Positions 1 through 5,071 of a stretch of 5,071 nucleotides of DNA are shown one piece after another. The position numbers and the translations under genes are program-made. The DNA is taken from NCBI GenBank assembly GCA_027296525.1, contig JAPUJA010000357.1, forward strand, positions 1-5,071, in the 5' to 3' direction. How positions within the stretch are numbered: position 1 is the first letter of the stretch; each line of letters begins with the position of its first letter. Source of the DNA: Pseudomonadota bacterium. Lineage in GTDB: Bacteria; Pseudomonadota; Alphaproteobacteria; UBA828; JAPUJA01. Below the pieces are notes generated by a model that saw only the letters and a program-made list of their open reading frames with translations, ran no database searches and was not told the origin of the DNA.

Positions 1-1064
1 GCGCGCGCCATCACCTTGCCGAACGCCTTGTAGGCGGCGTTCGACTTGGGCGCGGTCGCGAGATAGAGCACGGTCTGGGCGATGGCGAGCTCGCCTTCAG
101 GGGAGCCGAGCCGCTCATAGCTCTCCCACCCGGCGAGGCTCTGGGTGACGGCCTGCGGGTCGGCAAGCCCGATATCCTCGACCGCGAATCGCACGAGACG
201 CCGCGCGATGTAGCGCGGATCCTCGCCGCCATCGAGCATGCGGGCGAGCCAGTAGAGCGCCGCGTCGGCGTCCGATCCTCTGAGCGATTTGTGGAGCGCA
301 CTGATGAGGTTGTAGTGGCCCTCCTGTGATTTGTCGTAGAGCGGACGCCGCCGCTGGACGACCCGCATCAAGGCTTCGGTATCCAGCGGTTTCCCCTCGC
401 GGAGCGAAAAAAGCTCCTCCGCGAGATTGATGACGAACCGGCCGTCGCCATCGGCCATCGCGCGCAGGGCGGTGCGGGCGTTCCTATCGGTGGGAAGCGC
501 GCGGTCCTCCAGCGCCTCGACGCGCTCGAGCAGCACCTCGAGATCGGCATCGCCCAGCCGATGGAGCACGAGCACCTGGCAACGCGACAACAACGAGCCG
601 TTGAGCTCGAAGGATGGGTTCTCCGTGGTCGCGCCCACGAGGGTGATGGTGCCGTCCTCCACCACGGGAAGAAAGGCGTCCTGCTGCGCGCGGTTGAAGC
701 GATGGATCTCGTCGACGAAAAGCAGAGTTCCGCGTCCATCGCCGCGCCGCGTGCGCGCGCCGTCAAAAATCTTGCGCAACTCGACGACGCCGGAGAAGAC
801 GGCCGAGAGGGGCACGAACTCGAGATCGCCGAGCCCGGCCAGAAGCCGCGCGATGGTCGTCTTGCCGCAGCCCGGTGGCCCCCAGAGAATAAGGGAGGCG
901 ATGCGCCGGTTGGCCACCATGCGCCCGATCGGGCCCTCGGGCCCGAGCAAATGGTCCTGACCGACGACGTCTTCGAGCCGCTCGGGCCTCAGCCGATCGG
1001 CCAAAGGCCGTTTCGGGGCGTGGGCCTCGAAGAGGTTCTGAACCTCTTCCTCCTTACTCGCCAT
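1..1064 (-). CDS. rarA: Replication-associated recombination protein A (RarA/MgsA), 5' part; 3' end beyond window
   Basis: AAA+ ATPase of the clamp-loader-like RarA/MgsA/WRNIP1 family, which acts on DNA at stalled replication forks and gaps. The reading frame is open from the ATG at 1064 to the window edge: 354 codons of an expected 430-450. Visible motifs, by residue: Walker A GPPGCGKTT (62-70), Walker B LLFVDEIH (114-121), sensor 1 GATTEN (144-149), arginine finger SRC (160-162), and sensor 2 region GDGR (206-209). The family-specific C-terminal part follows, with YNLISALHKSLRGSD (251-265), the DPRYIARRL stretch (282-290) and APKSNAAYKAF (338-348). I aligned these by memory to E. coli RarA and saw no frameshift. 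The next in-frame Met is residue 49, inside the conserved N-domain, so the ATG at 1064 is the start. An AGGGG Shine-Dalgarno at 1076-1072 lies 7 bases upstream. The gene is separated from rplQ by a terminator, so it is probably transcribed on its own. A perfect inverted repeat covers codons 6-12. Confidence 0.95.
   Translation of the reverse strand, partial: MASKEEEVQNLFEAHAPKRPLADRLRPERLEDVVGQDHLLGPEGPIGRMVANRRIASLILWGPPGCGKTTIARLLAGLGDLEFVPLSAVFSGVVELRKIFDGARTRRGDGRGTLLFVDEIHRFNRAQQDAFLPVVEDGTITLVGATTENPSFELNGSLLSRCQVLVLHRLGDADLEVLLERVEALEDRALPTDRNARTALRAMADGDGRFVINLAEELFSLREGKPLDTEALMRVVQRRRPLYDKSQEGHYNLISALHKSLRGSDADAALYWLARMLDGGEDPRYIARRLVRFAVEDIGLADPQAVTQSLAGWESYERLGSPEGELAIAQTVLYLATAPKSNAAYKAFGKVMAR
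1029..1049. repeat. Perfect 21-bp palindrome within rarA codons 6-12
   Basis: GAAGAGGTTC is followed by a single central base and then GAACCTCTTC, giving two 10-base arms with no mismatch. It occupies nucleotides 16-36 of the rarA coding sequence. In mRNA it could fold as a nine-pair stem with a three-base loop. In DNA it has the symmetry of a dimeric repressor site. The function is unknown; the symmetry is seen directly. Confidence 0.85.
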
Positions 1065-1091
1065 CTTGCGGCCCCTGCACCCTCGCGCCGC

Positions 1092-1110
1092 TTCGGCCAA
1101 GGGCGCCGAA
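1092..1110. repeat. Small inverted repeat in the rarA leader
   Basis: TTCGGC (1092-1097) and GCCGAA (1105-1110) are perfect inverted copies around a 7-base spacer, between the rplQ terminator and the rarA ribosome binding site. No T-run follows on either strand, so it is not a second terminator. In rarA leader RNA it would form a short GC-rich hairpin. Six-base arms are common by chance in GC-rich DNA, so significance is doubtful. Confidence 0.4.
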
Positions 1111-1144
1111 TGCGCAAAACCACGCTCGAACGCAGTGTAATGCC

Positions 1145-1178
1145 CTAGAATGCAAAGGGCAGCCCCTTTGGCTGCCCT
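1145..1178 (-). terminator. Rho-independent terminator after rplQ
   Basis: Read on the minus strand, AGGGCAGCC (1178-1170), loop AAAGG (1169-1165) and GGCTGCCCT (1164-1156) form a perfect nine-pair stem with a five-base loop. A moderately T-rich tail, TTGCATTCT, follows at 1155-1147. It begins 25 bases after the rplQ stop codon and closes the ribosomal-protein operon. The tail is not a pure T-run, so some read-through into rarA is possible. Confidence 0.88.
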
Positions 1179-1202
1179 CGGATCCCGGTGGCGAGGATGA
1201 GA

Positions 1203-1622
1203 TCAACTTTGCTCCGCCTCCTCCTCGCTCACGACGGGGCCTGAATCCTGCCCCTTGGCCTCCGGATCCCGATCGACGAACTCGATGACCGCCATCGGCG
1301 CGGCGTCGCCATAACGAAAGCCCGCGCGCACCACCCGCGTGTAACCCCCCGGGCGTTCCGCGTAGCGATCCGCAAGGGTCGTGAACACCTTATCCGTCAG
1401 AGCCTCGTTGCGGACCACATTGAGCACCTGGCGCCGCGCGTGCAGGCCCCCGCGCTTGCCGAGCGTGACGAGCTTCTCCACCACGGGCCGAAGCTCCTTC
1501 GCCTTGGGCAAGGTCGTCGAAATCTGCTCGTGCTTCACGAGGGCCGTCGCCAGATTGTTGAAGAGCGCCTTGCGGTGTGCGCTCGTGCGGTTCAGCTTTC
1601 GACCGCTCATTCGGTGACGCAT
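1203..1622 (-). CDS. rplQ: 50S ribosomal protein L17
   Basis: L17 is a large-subunit protein that binds 23S rRNA near the peptide exit tunnel. The 139-residue product begins with the family signature MRHRMSGRKLNRTSAHRKA and contains LPKAKELRPVVEKLVTLGKRG (residues about 39-59). The GFRYGDAAPMAVIEFVDR segment (about 101-118) is near the C-terminus and is followed by an acidic tail rich in Glu. E. coli L17 is 127 residues; the extra acidic tail is usual in alphaproteobacteria. The start is ATG at 1622 with AAGGGA at 1637-1632, nine bases upstream. The gene lies 29 bases after the rpoA stop, which fits cotranscription, and it is the last gene of the operon, before the terminator at 1178-1145. 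Confidence 0.98.
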   Translation of the reverse strand: MRHRMSGRKLNRTSAHRKALFNNLATALVKHEQISTTLPKAKELRPVVEKLVTLGKRGGLHARRQVLNVVRNEALTDKVFTTLADRYAERPGGYTRVVRAGFRYGDAAPMAVIEFVDRDPEAKGQDSGPVVSEEEAEQS

Positions 1623-1651
1623 TGCCCTCTTTCCCTTATCGATCCCGCCGA

Positions 1652-2668
1652 CTAGTAAGGTTCCTCGAGTTTTCGGGCCATCTCGTCGATGTTTTCGGGC
1701 GGCCAGTCGAGGATCTCCATGTCGAGATTCAGACCCATATGGCCGAGAACCTCCTTAATCTCATTCAGAGACTTGCGCCCAAAATTCGGCGTGCGCAGCA
1801 TCTCGGCCTCGCTCTTCTGCACAAGATCCCCGATATAAATGATGTTGTCGTTCTTCAGGCAATTGGCCGAGCGAACCGAAAGTTCGAGCTCGTCGACCTT
1901 GCGCAGGAGATTGGGGTTGAAGCCGGGTTCGACCGCTTGGGCCGCATCGGTCATCGCTGTCGGCTCTTCGAAATTGATGAAAAGCTGAAGCTGGTCCTGG
2001 AGGATTCGCGCGGCGAGCGCCACGGCGTCTTCAGGCTTTACCGTGCCGTCGGCCTCGACCTCCATGATGAGTTTGTCATAGTCGGTCACCTGACCGACCC
2101 GGGTGTTCTCGATGCGATAGGCGACCTTGCGCACGGGGCTGTAAAGGGCGTCGATCGGAATCAGGCCGATGGGAGCGTCCTCGGGACGGTTTTGAGACGC
2201 CGCGACGTAGCCCTTCCCGTTCTCAACAGTCAACTCCATGTTCAACTTAGCGCCCTCGTCAAGCGTACAGATGATAATATCCGGATCCATGATCTCGATG
2301 TCGTGGCCGCATTCGATCATCCCGGCGGTCACCTCGCCCGGCCCTTCGGACTTTAGCGTCATGTGCTTCGGCCCCTCGCCGTGCATGCGCAAGGCCAGCG
2401 ACTTGATGTTGAGCACGATGTCGATGACGTCCTCGCGCACACCGGGAACCGACGAAAACTCGTGCAGGACGTTGTCAATCTGAACCGAGGTCACCGCAGA
2501 ACCGCGCAAGGAAGATAACAGAATCCGCCGAAGTGAATTGCCCAGAGTCAGCCCGAAGCCCCGCTCGAGCGGCTCGGCGATGACCGTGGCCCGGCATTCC
2601 CCATCGGCGCCAGGTTCGATCGTCAGCTTCGACGGTTTGATCAACTCCTGCCAATTCTTCTGGATCAC
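1652..2668 (-). CDS. rpoA: DNA-directed RNA polymerase subunit alpha
   Basis: The alpha subunit dimerises to nucleate assembly of core RNA polymerase, and its C-terminal domain contacts UP elements and activators. The 338-residue product has both domains. The N-terminal domain includes ERGFGLTLGNSLRRILLSSL (residues 35-54), matching the conserved dimerisation and beta-contact region. After a linker around 235-250, the C-terminal domain carries VRSANCLK (265-272), where Arg266 corresponds to E. coli Arg265 that contacts DNA, and NFGRKSLNEIK (295-305), the second DNA-contacting turn. The protein ends EEPY, followed by TAG. The start is GTG at 2668: the resulting MIQKNWQELIKP is the usual alphaproteobacterial N-terminus, and AGAGGA (2681-2676) lies seven bases upstream. 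The gene is preceded by a 103-base gap after rpsK and followed closely by rplQ. No damage is seen. Confidence 0.98.
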   Translation of the reverse strand: MIQKNWQELIKPSKLTIEPGADGECRATVIAEPLERGFGLTLGNSLRRILLSSLRGSAVTSVQIDNVLHEFSSVPGVREDVIDIVLNIKSLALRMHGEGPKHMTLKSEGPGEVTAGMIECGHDIEIMDPDIIICTLDEGAKLNMELTVENGKGYVAASQNRPEDAPIGLIPIDALYSPVRKVAYRIENTRVGQVTDYDKLIMEVEADGTVKPEDAVALAARILQDQLQLFINFEEPTAMTDAAQAVEPGFNPNLLRKVDELELSVRSANCLKNDNIIYIGDLVQKSEAEMLRTPNFGRKSLNEIKEVLGHMGLNLDMEILDWPPENIDEMARKLEEPY

Positions 2669-2675
2669 GTGAAGG

Positions 2676-2681
2676 TCCTCT
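2676..2681 (-). promoter_or_regulatory. Ribosome binding site of rpoA (GTG start)
   Basis: AGAGGA on the minus strand lies seven bases before GTG at 2668, and supports this start codon over any downstream ATG. A second purine run, AAGGAAAG, lies just upstream and may help ribosome binding. Confidence 0.75.
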
Positions 2682-2701
2682 TTCCTTGATGCGAAGCGAA
2701 C

Positions 2702-2737
2702 TCAGCGGAAGGATGGTCCGTCGTACCGGTTCGCCAT
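2702..2737 (-). other. Eleven-codon mini-ORF in the rpsK-rpoA gap (doubtful)
   Basis: An ATG at 2737 opens an 11-residue frame, MANRYDGPSFR, that ends in TGA at 2704-2702, 33 bases before the rpoA start. No convincing Shine-Dalgarno precedes the ATG; the bases before it are AACGAAATTTG. It could be a leader peptide coupling translation to rpoA, but a frame this short arises easily by chance. It is listed because it fills the largest gap within the operon. Confidence 0.15.
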
Positions 2738-2749
2738 CAAATTTCGTTG

Positions 2750-2766
2750 CCGGCGGGTGGCGCCGG
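2750..2766 (-). other. GC-rich intercistronic hairpin after rpsK
   Basis: On the minus strand CCGGCG (2766-2761), loop CCACC and CGCCGG (2755-2750) form a perfect six-pair stem starting five bases after the rpsK stop codon. The following bases, CAACGAAATTTG, are not a T-run, so it is unlikely to be an efficient terminator. Plausible roles are stabilising the 3' end of upstream mRNA, a processing site or partial attenuation. The role is inferred; the stem is seen. Confidence 0.5.
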
Positions 2767-2771
2767 GGGAT

Positions 2772-3164
2772 TTACACCCGGCGACGCTTCGGAGGCCGAC
2801 ACCCGTTGTGTGGGATCGGCGTCGAGTCGCGGATCGACGTGATCGTGAAGCCGGCGGCCTGAAGCGCGCGCAAGGCCGACTCGCGCCCCGATCCAGGTCC
2901 ACGCACGGAGACTTCGAGTGTTTTCACACCGTGCTCCGCAGCCTTGCGTCCGGCATCCTCCGCAGCCACTTGGGCCGCGTAAGGCGTCGATTTCCGGGAG
3001 CCCTTAAAGCCAAGGCTACCCGCCGATGACCAGCAGATCGTGTTTCCCTGGACGTCGGTGATCGTGATCAGCGTGTTGTTGAATGTCGCGTTTACATGCG
3101 CGACCGCTGAGGAAATGTTCTTCTTCTCCCGGCGTTTGACCCGAGAGCTCGTGGATTTTGCCAT
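2772..3164 (-). CDS. rpsK: 30S ribosomal protein S11
   Basis: S11 sits on the platform of the small subunit and contacts 16S rRNA near the mRNA exit region, beside S7 and S18. The 130-residue product has the family length and shows NATFNNTLITITD (residues 25-37), WSSAGSLGFKGSRKSTPYAAQ (45-65), VRGPGSGRESALRAL (87-101) and the basic C-terminus HNGCRPPKRRRV (119-130). That C-terminus includes the Asn-Gly pair (120-121) that is converted to isoaspartate in E. coli. Residue 114 is Ser (RDSTPIP), where E. coli and most homologues I recall have Val. The start is ATG at 3164, nine bases after the rpsM stop. The Shine-Dalgarno is weak (GAG at 3173-3171), so translation probably depends on coupling to rpsM. 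rpsD, which follows rpsK in gammaproteobacteria, is absent. Confidence 0.98.
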   Translation of the reverse strand: MAKSTSSRVKRREKKNISSAVAHVNATFNNTLITITDVQGNTICWSSAGSLGFKGSRKSTPYAAQVAAEDAGRKAAEHGVKTLEVSVRGPGSGRESALRALQAAGFTITSIRDSTPIPHNGCRPPKRRRV

Positions 3165-3173
3165 ATTGCGCTC

Positions 3174-3554
3174 TTACTTCTTGGCCACCCTCTTCTTACC
3201 GGCGATGGGCCGCGCGGGACCCTTGCGGGTGCGCGCGTTCGTGTGGGTCCGCTGACCGCGCACAGGCAGGCCACGGCGATGACGCAGACCCCGGTAACAG
3301 CCGAGATCGAGCAACCGCTTGATGTTCATCGCCACGTTACGGCGCAGGTCGCCCTCGACCGTGTAGTCCTTGTCGATGAGCTCTCGGACCCTCATCACTT
3401 CATCGTCGGTCAGATCGCTGACGCGGCGCTCGGGCGTGAGGCCCGCTTTCTCACAGATCTGCTGCGCGTGACGGCGGCCGATACCGTGGATATAGGTCAA
3501 CGCAATGACCGCACGTTTGTTGGTTGGGATGTTGACACCGGCGATTCGCGCCAC
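3174..3554 (-). CDS. rpsM: 30S ribosomal protein S13
   Basis: S13 is a head protein of the small subunit. It forms intersubunit bridges with the large subunit and reaches the P-site tRNA through its basic tail. The 126-residue product shows MARIAGVNIPTNKR at the start, the YIHGIGRRHAQQIC helix-turn segment (21-34), LRRNVAMNIKRLLDLGCYRGLRHR (70-93) and GLPVRGQRTHTNARTRKGPAR (95-115). A lysine-rich tail follows. E. coli S13 is 118 residues, so the tail is slightly long. The start codon is GTG at 3554, supported by a perfect GGAGGT six bases upstream and by the conserved N-terminus beginning there. It is the first gene after the promoter at 3649-3622, so it probably heads a transcript rpsM-rpsK-rpoA-rplQ in addition to read-through from adk. 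Confidence 0.98.
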   Translation of the reverse strand: MARIAGVNIPTNKRAVIALTYIHGIGRRHAQQICEKAGLTPERRVSDLTDDEVMRVRELIDKDYTVEGDLRRNVAMNIKRLLDLGCYRGLRHRRGLPVRGQRTHTNARTRKGPARPIAGKKRVAKK

Positions 3555-3560
3555 GCCTTG

Positions 3561-3566
3561 ACCTCC
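3561..3566 (-). promoter_or_regulatory. Ribosome binding site of rpsM (GTG start)
   Basis: GGAGGT on the minus strand, six bases before the GTG at 3554, matches the anti-Shine-Dalgarno perfectly. It fixes the non-ATG start and implies efficient initiation. Confidence 0.9.
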
Positions 3567-3621
3567 GATCGATCAGGCAAACGTCACCCTTGCCCGGGAC
3601 GTCGCCCCGAACGGCACCGTG

Positions 3622-3649
3622 ATTATAGGAAGAATACCAATATGGTCAA
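3622..3649 (-). promoter_or_regulatory. Sigma-70-type promoter for rpsM-rpsK-rpoA-rplQ
   Basis: On the minus strand TTGACC (3649-3644) is separated by 16 bases from a perfect TATAAT (3627-3622). The elements lie in the AT-rich gap between the adk stop and rpsM, in an otherwise GC-rich window. A start of transcription near 3615 would give a leader of about 60 bases before the rpsM GTG. That leader could form only short hairpins; the clearest pairs GGCAA with TTGCC at 3594-3590 and 3580-3576. A small dyad, ACCA-ATA-TGGT (3636-3646), overlaps the -35 side of the spacer. Activity is inferred from match quality and position. Confidence 0.82.
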
Positions 3650-3671
3650 TCACTTTGCGCATTTAAACCAC

Positions 3672-4313
3672 CTAAAGCGCCGCCCCGATCTGCCGTTTGA
3701 CCTCTTCGATCGAGGCCATGCCATCGACCGTCCGCAGGACCTTGCGACCGCGATAATAGGGCAGCAGCGGCGCCGTCTGGTCATGGTAGGCCTTGAGCCG
3801 GGCCTTCATGGTCTCGCCATTGTCGTCCTTTCGGCGCACGAACTCCGTGCCGCCGCAGACATCGCAGATACCGTCGCGTTTCGGGCGTTTGAAGCGCTCG
3901 TGGTAGCCCTCGCCACAGCTCGCGCAGGTAAAGCGGCCTTCCACACGCTCGATCAAAGGCAAGTCTTCGACCTGAATTTCTATTACACGATCAAGCTTTA
4001 AAGATTTTTCTTCGAGCATTCTATCAAATGCTGTGGCTTGCGCGACGGTGCGCGGAAAGCCGTCGAGGATGAAGCCTTTGGCGCAGTCGGGCTCGGCGAT
4101 CCGCTCGGCGATCATCTCGATCATGATATCGTCGGGCACCAGTTCGCCGGCCTCCATGATAGCCTTGACGCGCTTGCCCAAGTCCGTGCCCGCGGCCACG
4201 GCGGCCCGGAGCATATCCCCGGTCGAGAGCTGGACGACGCCCAGACTCTCGACGAGCGCTTGGGCCTGGGTCCCCTTTCCGGCGCCCGGCGGTCCGAGAA
4301 GAATCAGCTTCAC
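3672..4313 (-). CDS. adk: Adenylate kinase with zinc-type four-cysteine lid
   Basis: This cytoplasmic enzyme interconverts ATP + AMP and 2 ADP, balancing the adenylate pool. The 213-residue product is the long-lid type. Motifs are the P-loop GPPGAGKGT (7-15), the AMP-binding STGDMLR (30-36), DGFPRT (84-89) with the conserved Arg88, and the lid (about 122-159). The lid holds Cys130, Cys133, Cys150 and Cys153 in two CxxC pairs, expected to bind a structural zinc. RRKDD (160-164) and the TMKARL region (168-173) follow. The start is GTG at 4313, overlapping the secY TGA by four bases (GTGA). An AGGGGA Shine-Dalgarno at 4327-4322 lies within secY, so translation is coupled to secY. The stop is TAG at 3674-3672. 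Residues 95-114 are encoded by an AT-rich stretch (about 31% GC over 4030-3972) with codons such as TTA and ATA that look foreign to the neighbours. The encoded protein remains normal there. Confidence 0.97.
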   Translation of the reverse strand: MKLILLGPPGAGKGTQAQALVESLGVVQLSTGDMLRAAVAAGTDLGKRVKAIMEAGELVPDDIMIEMIAERIAEPDCAKGFILDGFPRTVAQATAFDRMLEEKSLKLDRVIEIQVEDLPLIERVEGRFTCASCGEGYHERFKRPKRDGICDVCGGTEFVRRKDDNGETMKARLKAYHDQTAPLLPYYRGRKVLRTVDGMASIEEVKRQIGAAL

Positions 4314-5071
4314 CCGCGCCGTCCCCTCAATTTGGATTTCTTGATGAGCCCTTCATATTGGTGGGCGAGCAGATGGGCCTGGATCTGTCCCACCGTGTCC
4401 AGGGTGACGGTCACCACGATAAGCAGGCTCGTACCCCCAAAATAGAACGGCAGGGCCCACTGGGAGATCAGCAATTCGGGCAAAAGCGCGACTGCGGTAA
4501 GATAACAGGCCCCCGCCACGGTCAACCGCGTCAGCACATAATCGAGATACTCCGCGGTGTTCCGCCCCGGCCGGATGCCGGGGATGAAACCCCCTTGCTT
4601 CTTCAGGTTGTCCGCCGTTTCCGTGGGATTGAAGACGTAGGAGACATAGAAGAAGGTGAAGAAAATGATCGCCGCCGCGTAGAGCAGCATGTAGACCGGT
4701 TGGCCGCGCCCGAGATAGCCCGCAAGCATGCTGAGCCACTGGGGGCCCTGCCCCGCATTGACCCCGATCGCCGTGATCGGCAGCAGGAGGATGGAGCTTG
4801 CAAAGATCAGCGGAATGACCCCGGCGCTGTTGAGCTTGAGGGGCAGATGGCTGCTCTCTCCCCCCACCATGCGCTGCCCCATCTGGCGCTTCGGATATTG
4901 CACCAGGATGCGCCGCTGGGCGCGCTCGACGAAAACGATGAAGACGATTACCACCATCACCATGAGGATGAGAAAGCCGACCAAGCCGATATTGAGCGAG
5001 CCGAGCCTCGCAAGCTCAAGCGTGTTGTAGATAGCGCTCGGGAGCTCGGCAACGATGCCGGAGAAGATGAT
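4310..5071 (-). CDS. secY: Preprotein translocase subunit SecY, C-terminal part; 5' end beyond window
   Basis: SecY is the central inner-membrane channel of the Sec translocon, working with SecE and SecG and driven by SecA or the ribosome. 253 residues are visible, corresponding to about E. coli 191-443. They begin within transmembrane segment 5 (IIFSGIVAELPSAIYN). Segment 6 follows (local 28-49), then the cytoplasmic loop ERAQRRILVQYPKRQMG (49-65), segment 7 with LPLKLNSAGVIPLIFASS (76-93) and segment 8 (127-148). The cytoplasmic loop ADNLKKQGGFIPGIRPGRNT (153-172) includes the Arg corresponding to E. coli Arg357, which is needed for SecA-dependent export. Segments 9 (about 184-203) and 10 with FYFGGTSLLIVVTVTLD (209-225) follow, then a basic cytoplasmic tail ending RGRRG. 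The frame is uninterrupted to the window edge. The codon at 4984 is an internal TTG, not the start. The stop overlaps the adk start. Confidence 0.98.
   Translation of the reverse strand: MIFSGIVAELPSAIYNTLELARLGSLNIGLVGFLILMVMVVIVFIVFVERAQRRILVQYPKRQMGQRMVGGESSHLPLKLNSAGVIPLIFASSILLLPITAIGVNAGQGPQWLSMLAGYLGRGQPVYMLLYAAAIIFFTFFYVSYVFNPTETADNLKKQGGFIPGIRPGRNTAEYLDYVLTRLTVAGACYLTAVALLPELLISQWALPFYFGGTSLLIVVTVTLDTVGQIQAHLLAHQYEGLIKKSKLRGRRG

Noticed and set aside
368..766. 132-codon minus-strand frame overlapping rarA, which might suggest a frameshifted gene
   Set aside because: The rarA frame is open and motif-complete through this whole stretch, so this is an alternative frame without function rather than evidence of a frameshift.
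1038..1064. QNLF near the RarA N-terminus as a possible beta-clamp binding peptide
   Set aside because: The clamp consensus needs Q-x-x-L-F-type spacing; here Gln is one residue too close to Leu-Phe, so the match is not good enough.
561..1148. 195-codon plus-strand open frame opposite rarA
   Set aside because: The minus-strand rarA frame through the same bases carries all the AAA+ motifs; this frame is its complement shadow.
1577..2356. 259-codon plus-strand open frame opposite rpoA
   Set aside because: It lies antisense to conserved rpoA and rplQ codons. Its composition follows from the high-GC third positions of those genes, it shows no recognisable motif, and it has no independent promoter or ribosome site.
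3567..3574. GATCGATC self-complementary octamer just upstream of the rpsM ribosome site
   Set aside because: It is too short and too common in GC-rich DNA, and it does not extend into a longer stem that would sequester the Shine-Dalgarno.
3243..4001. 252-codon plus-strand open frame spanning rpsM, the gap and part of adk
   Set aside because: It crosses two real minus-strand genes and the promoter gap, resembles no protein family I know, and reads as antisense low-complexity sequence.

Overview
The window is the distal end of the spc/alpha ribosomal-protein cluster of a GC-rich alphaproteobacterium, followed by a DNA-repair ATPase gene. All seven supported genes lie on the minus strand, so transcription runs from high to low coordinates: secY (3' part) > adk > rpsM > rpsK > rpoA > rplQ > terminator > rarA (5' part). 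The alphaproteobacterial assignment rests on three things. adk sits between secY and rpsM, where gammaproteobacteria carry rpmJ. rpsD is absent between rpsK and rpoA. The RpoA and L17 proteins have alphaproteobacterial lengths and termini (338 and 139 residues). The adenylate kinase has a four-cysteine lid of 213-residue length, which I associate from memory more with Rhodospirillales- or Rhodobacterales-like lineages than with Rhizobium-type short-lid enzymes. The genus cannot be told from the sequence.

Layout. 5071-4310 encodes the C-terminal 253 residues of SecY, the translocon channel. Its TGA stop overlaps the GTG start of adk (4313-3672) by four bases. A 117-base AT-rich gap follows, holding a near-consensus sigma-70 promoter that points into rpsM. 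Then come rpsM (S13, 3554-3174), rpsK (S11, 3164-2772), a 103-base gap with a GC-rich hairpin, rpoA (RNA polymerase alpha, 2668-1652) and rplQ (L17, 1622-1203). A nine-base-pair stem-loop terminator closes the operon at 1178-1145. rarA starts at 1064 and runs off the low-coordinate end after 354 codons.

The genes form a growth-related unit: protein export (SecY), nucleotide energy balance (Adk), 30S head and platform proteins (S13, S11), the assembly subunit of RNA polymerase (RpoA) and a 50S protein at the exit tunnel (L17). rarA is a separate transcription unit concerned with stalled replication forks.

This is an ordinary, intact housekeeping region. I see no mobile element, CRISPR array, RNA gene, toxin or novel multi-gene system. 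The observations worth a second look are regulatory or compositional: the internal promoter, a perfect palindrome at the start of rarA, a LexA-like near match upstream of rarA, and an AT-rich patch with rare codons inside adk.
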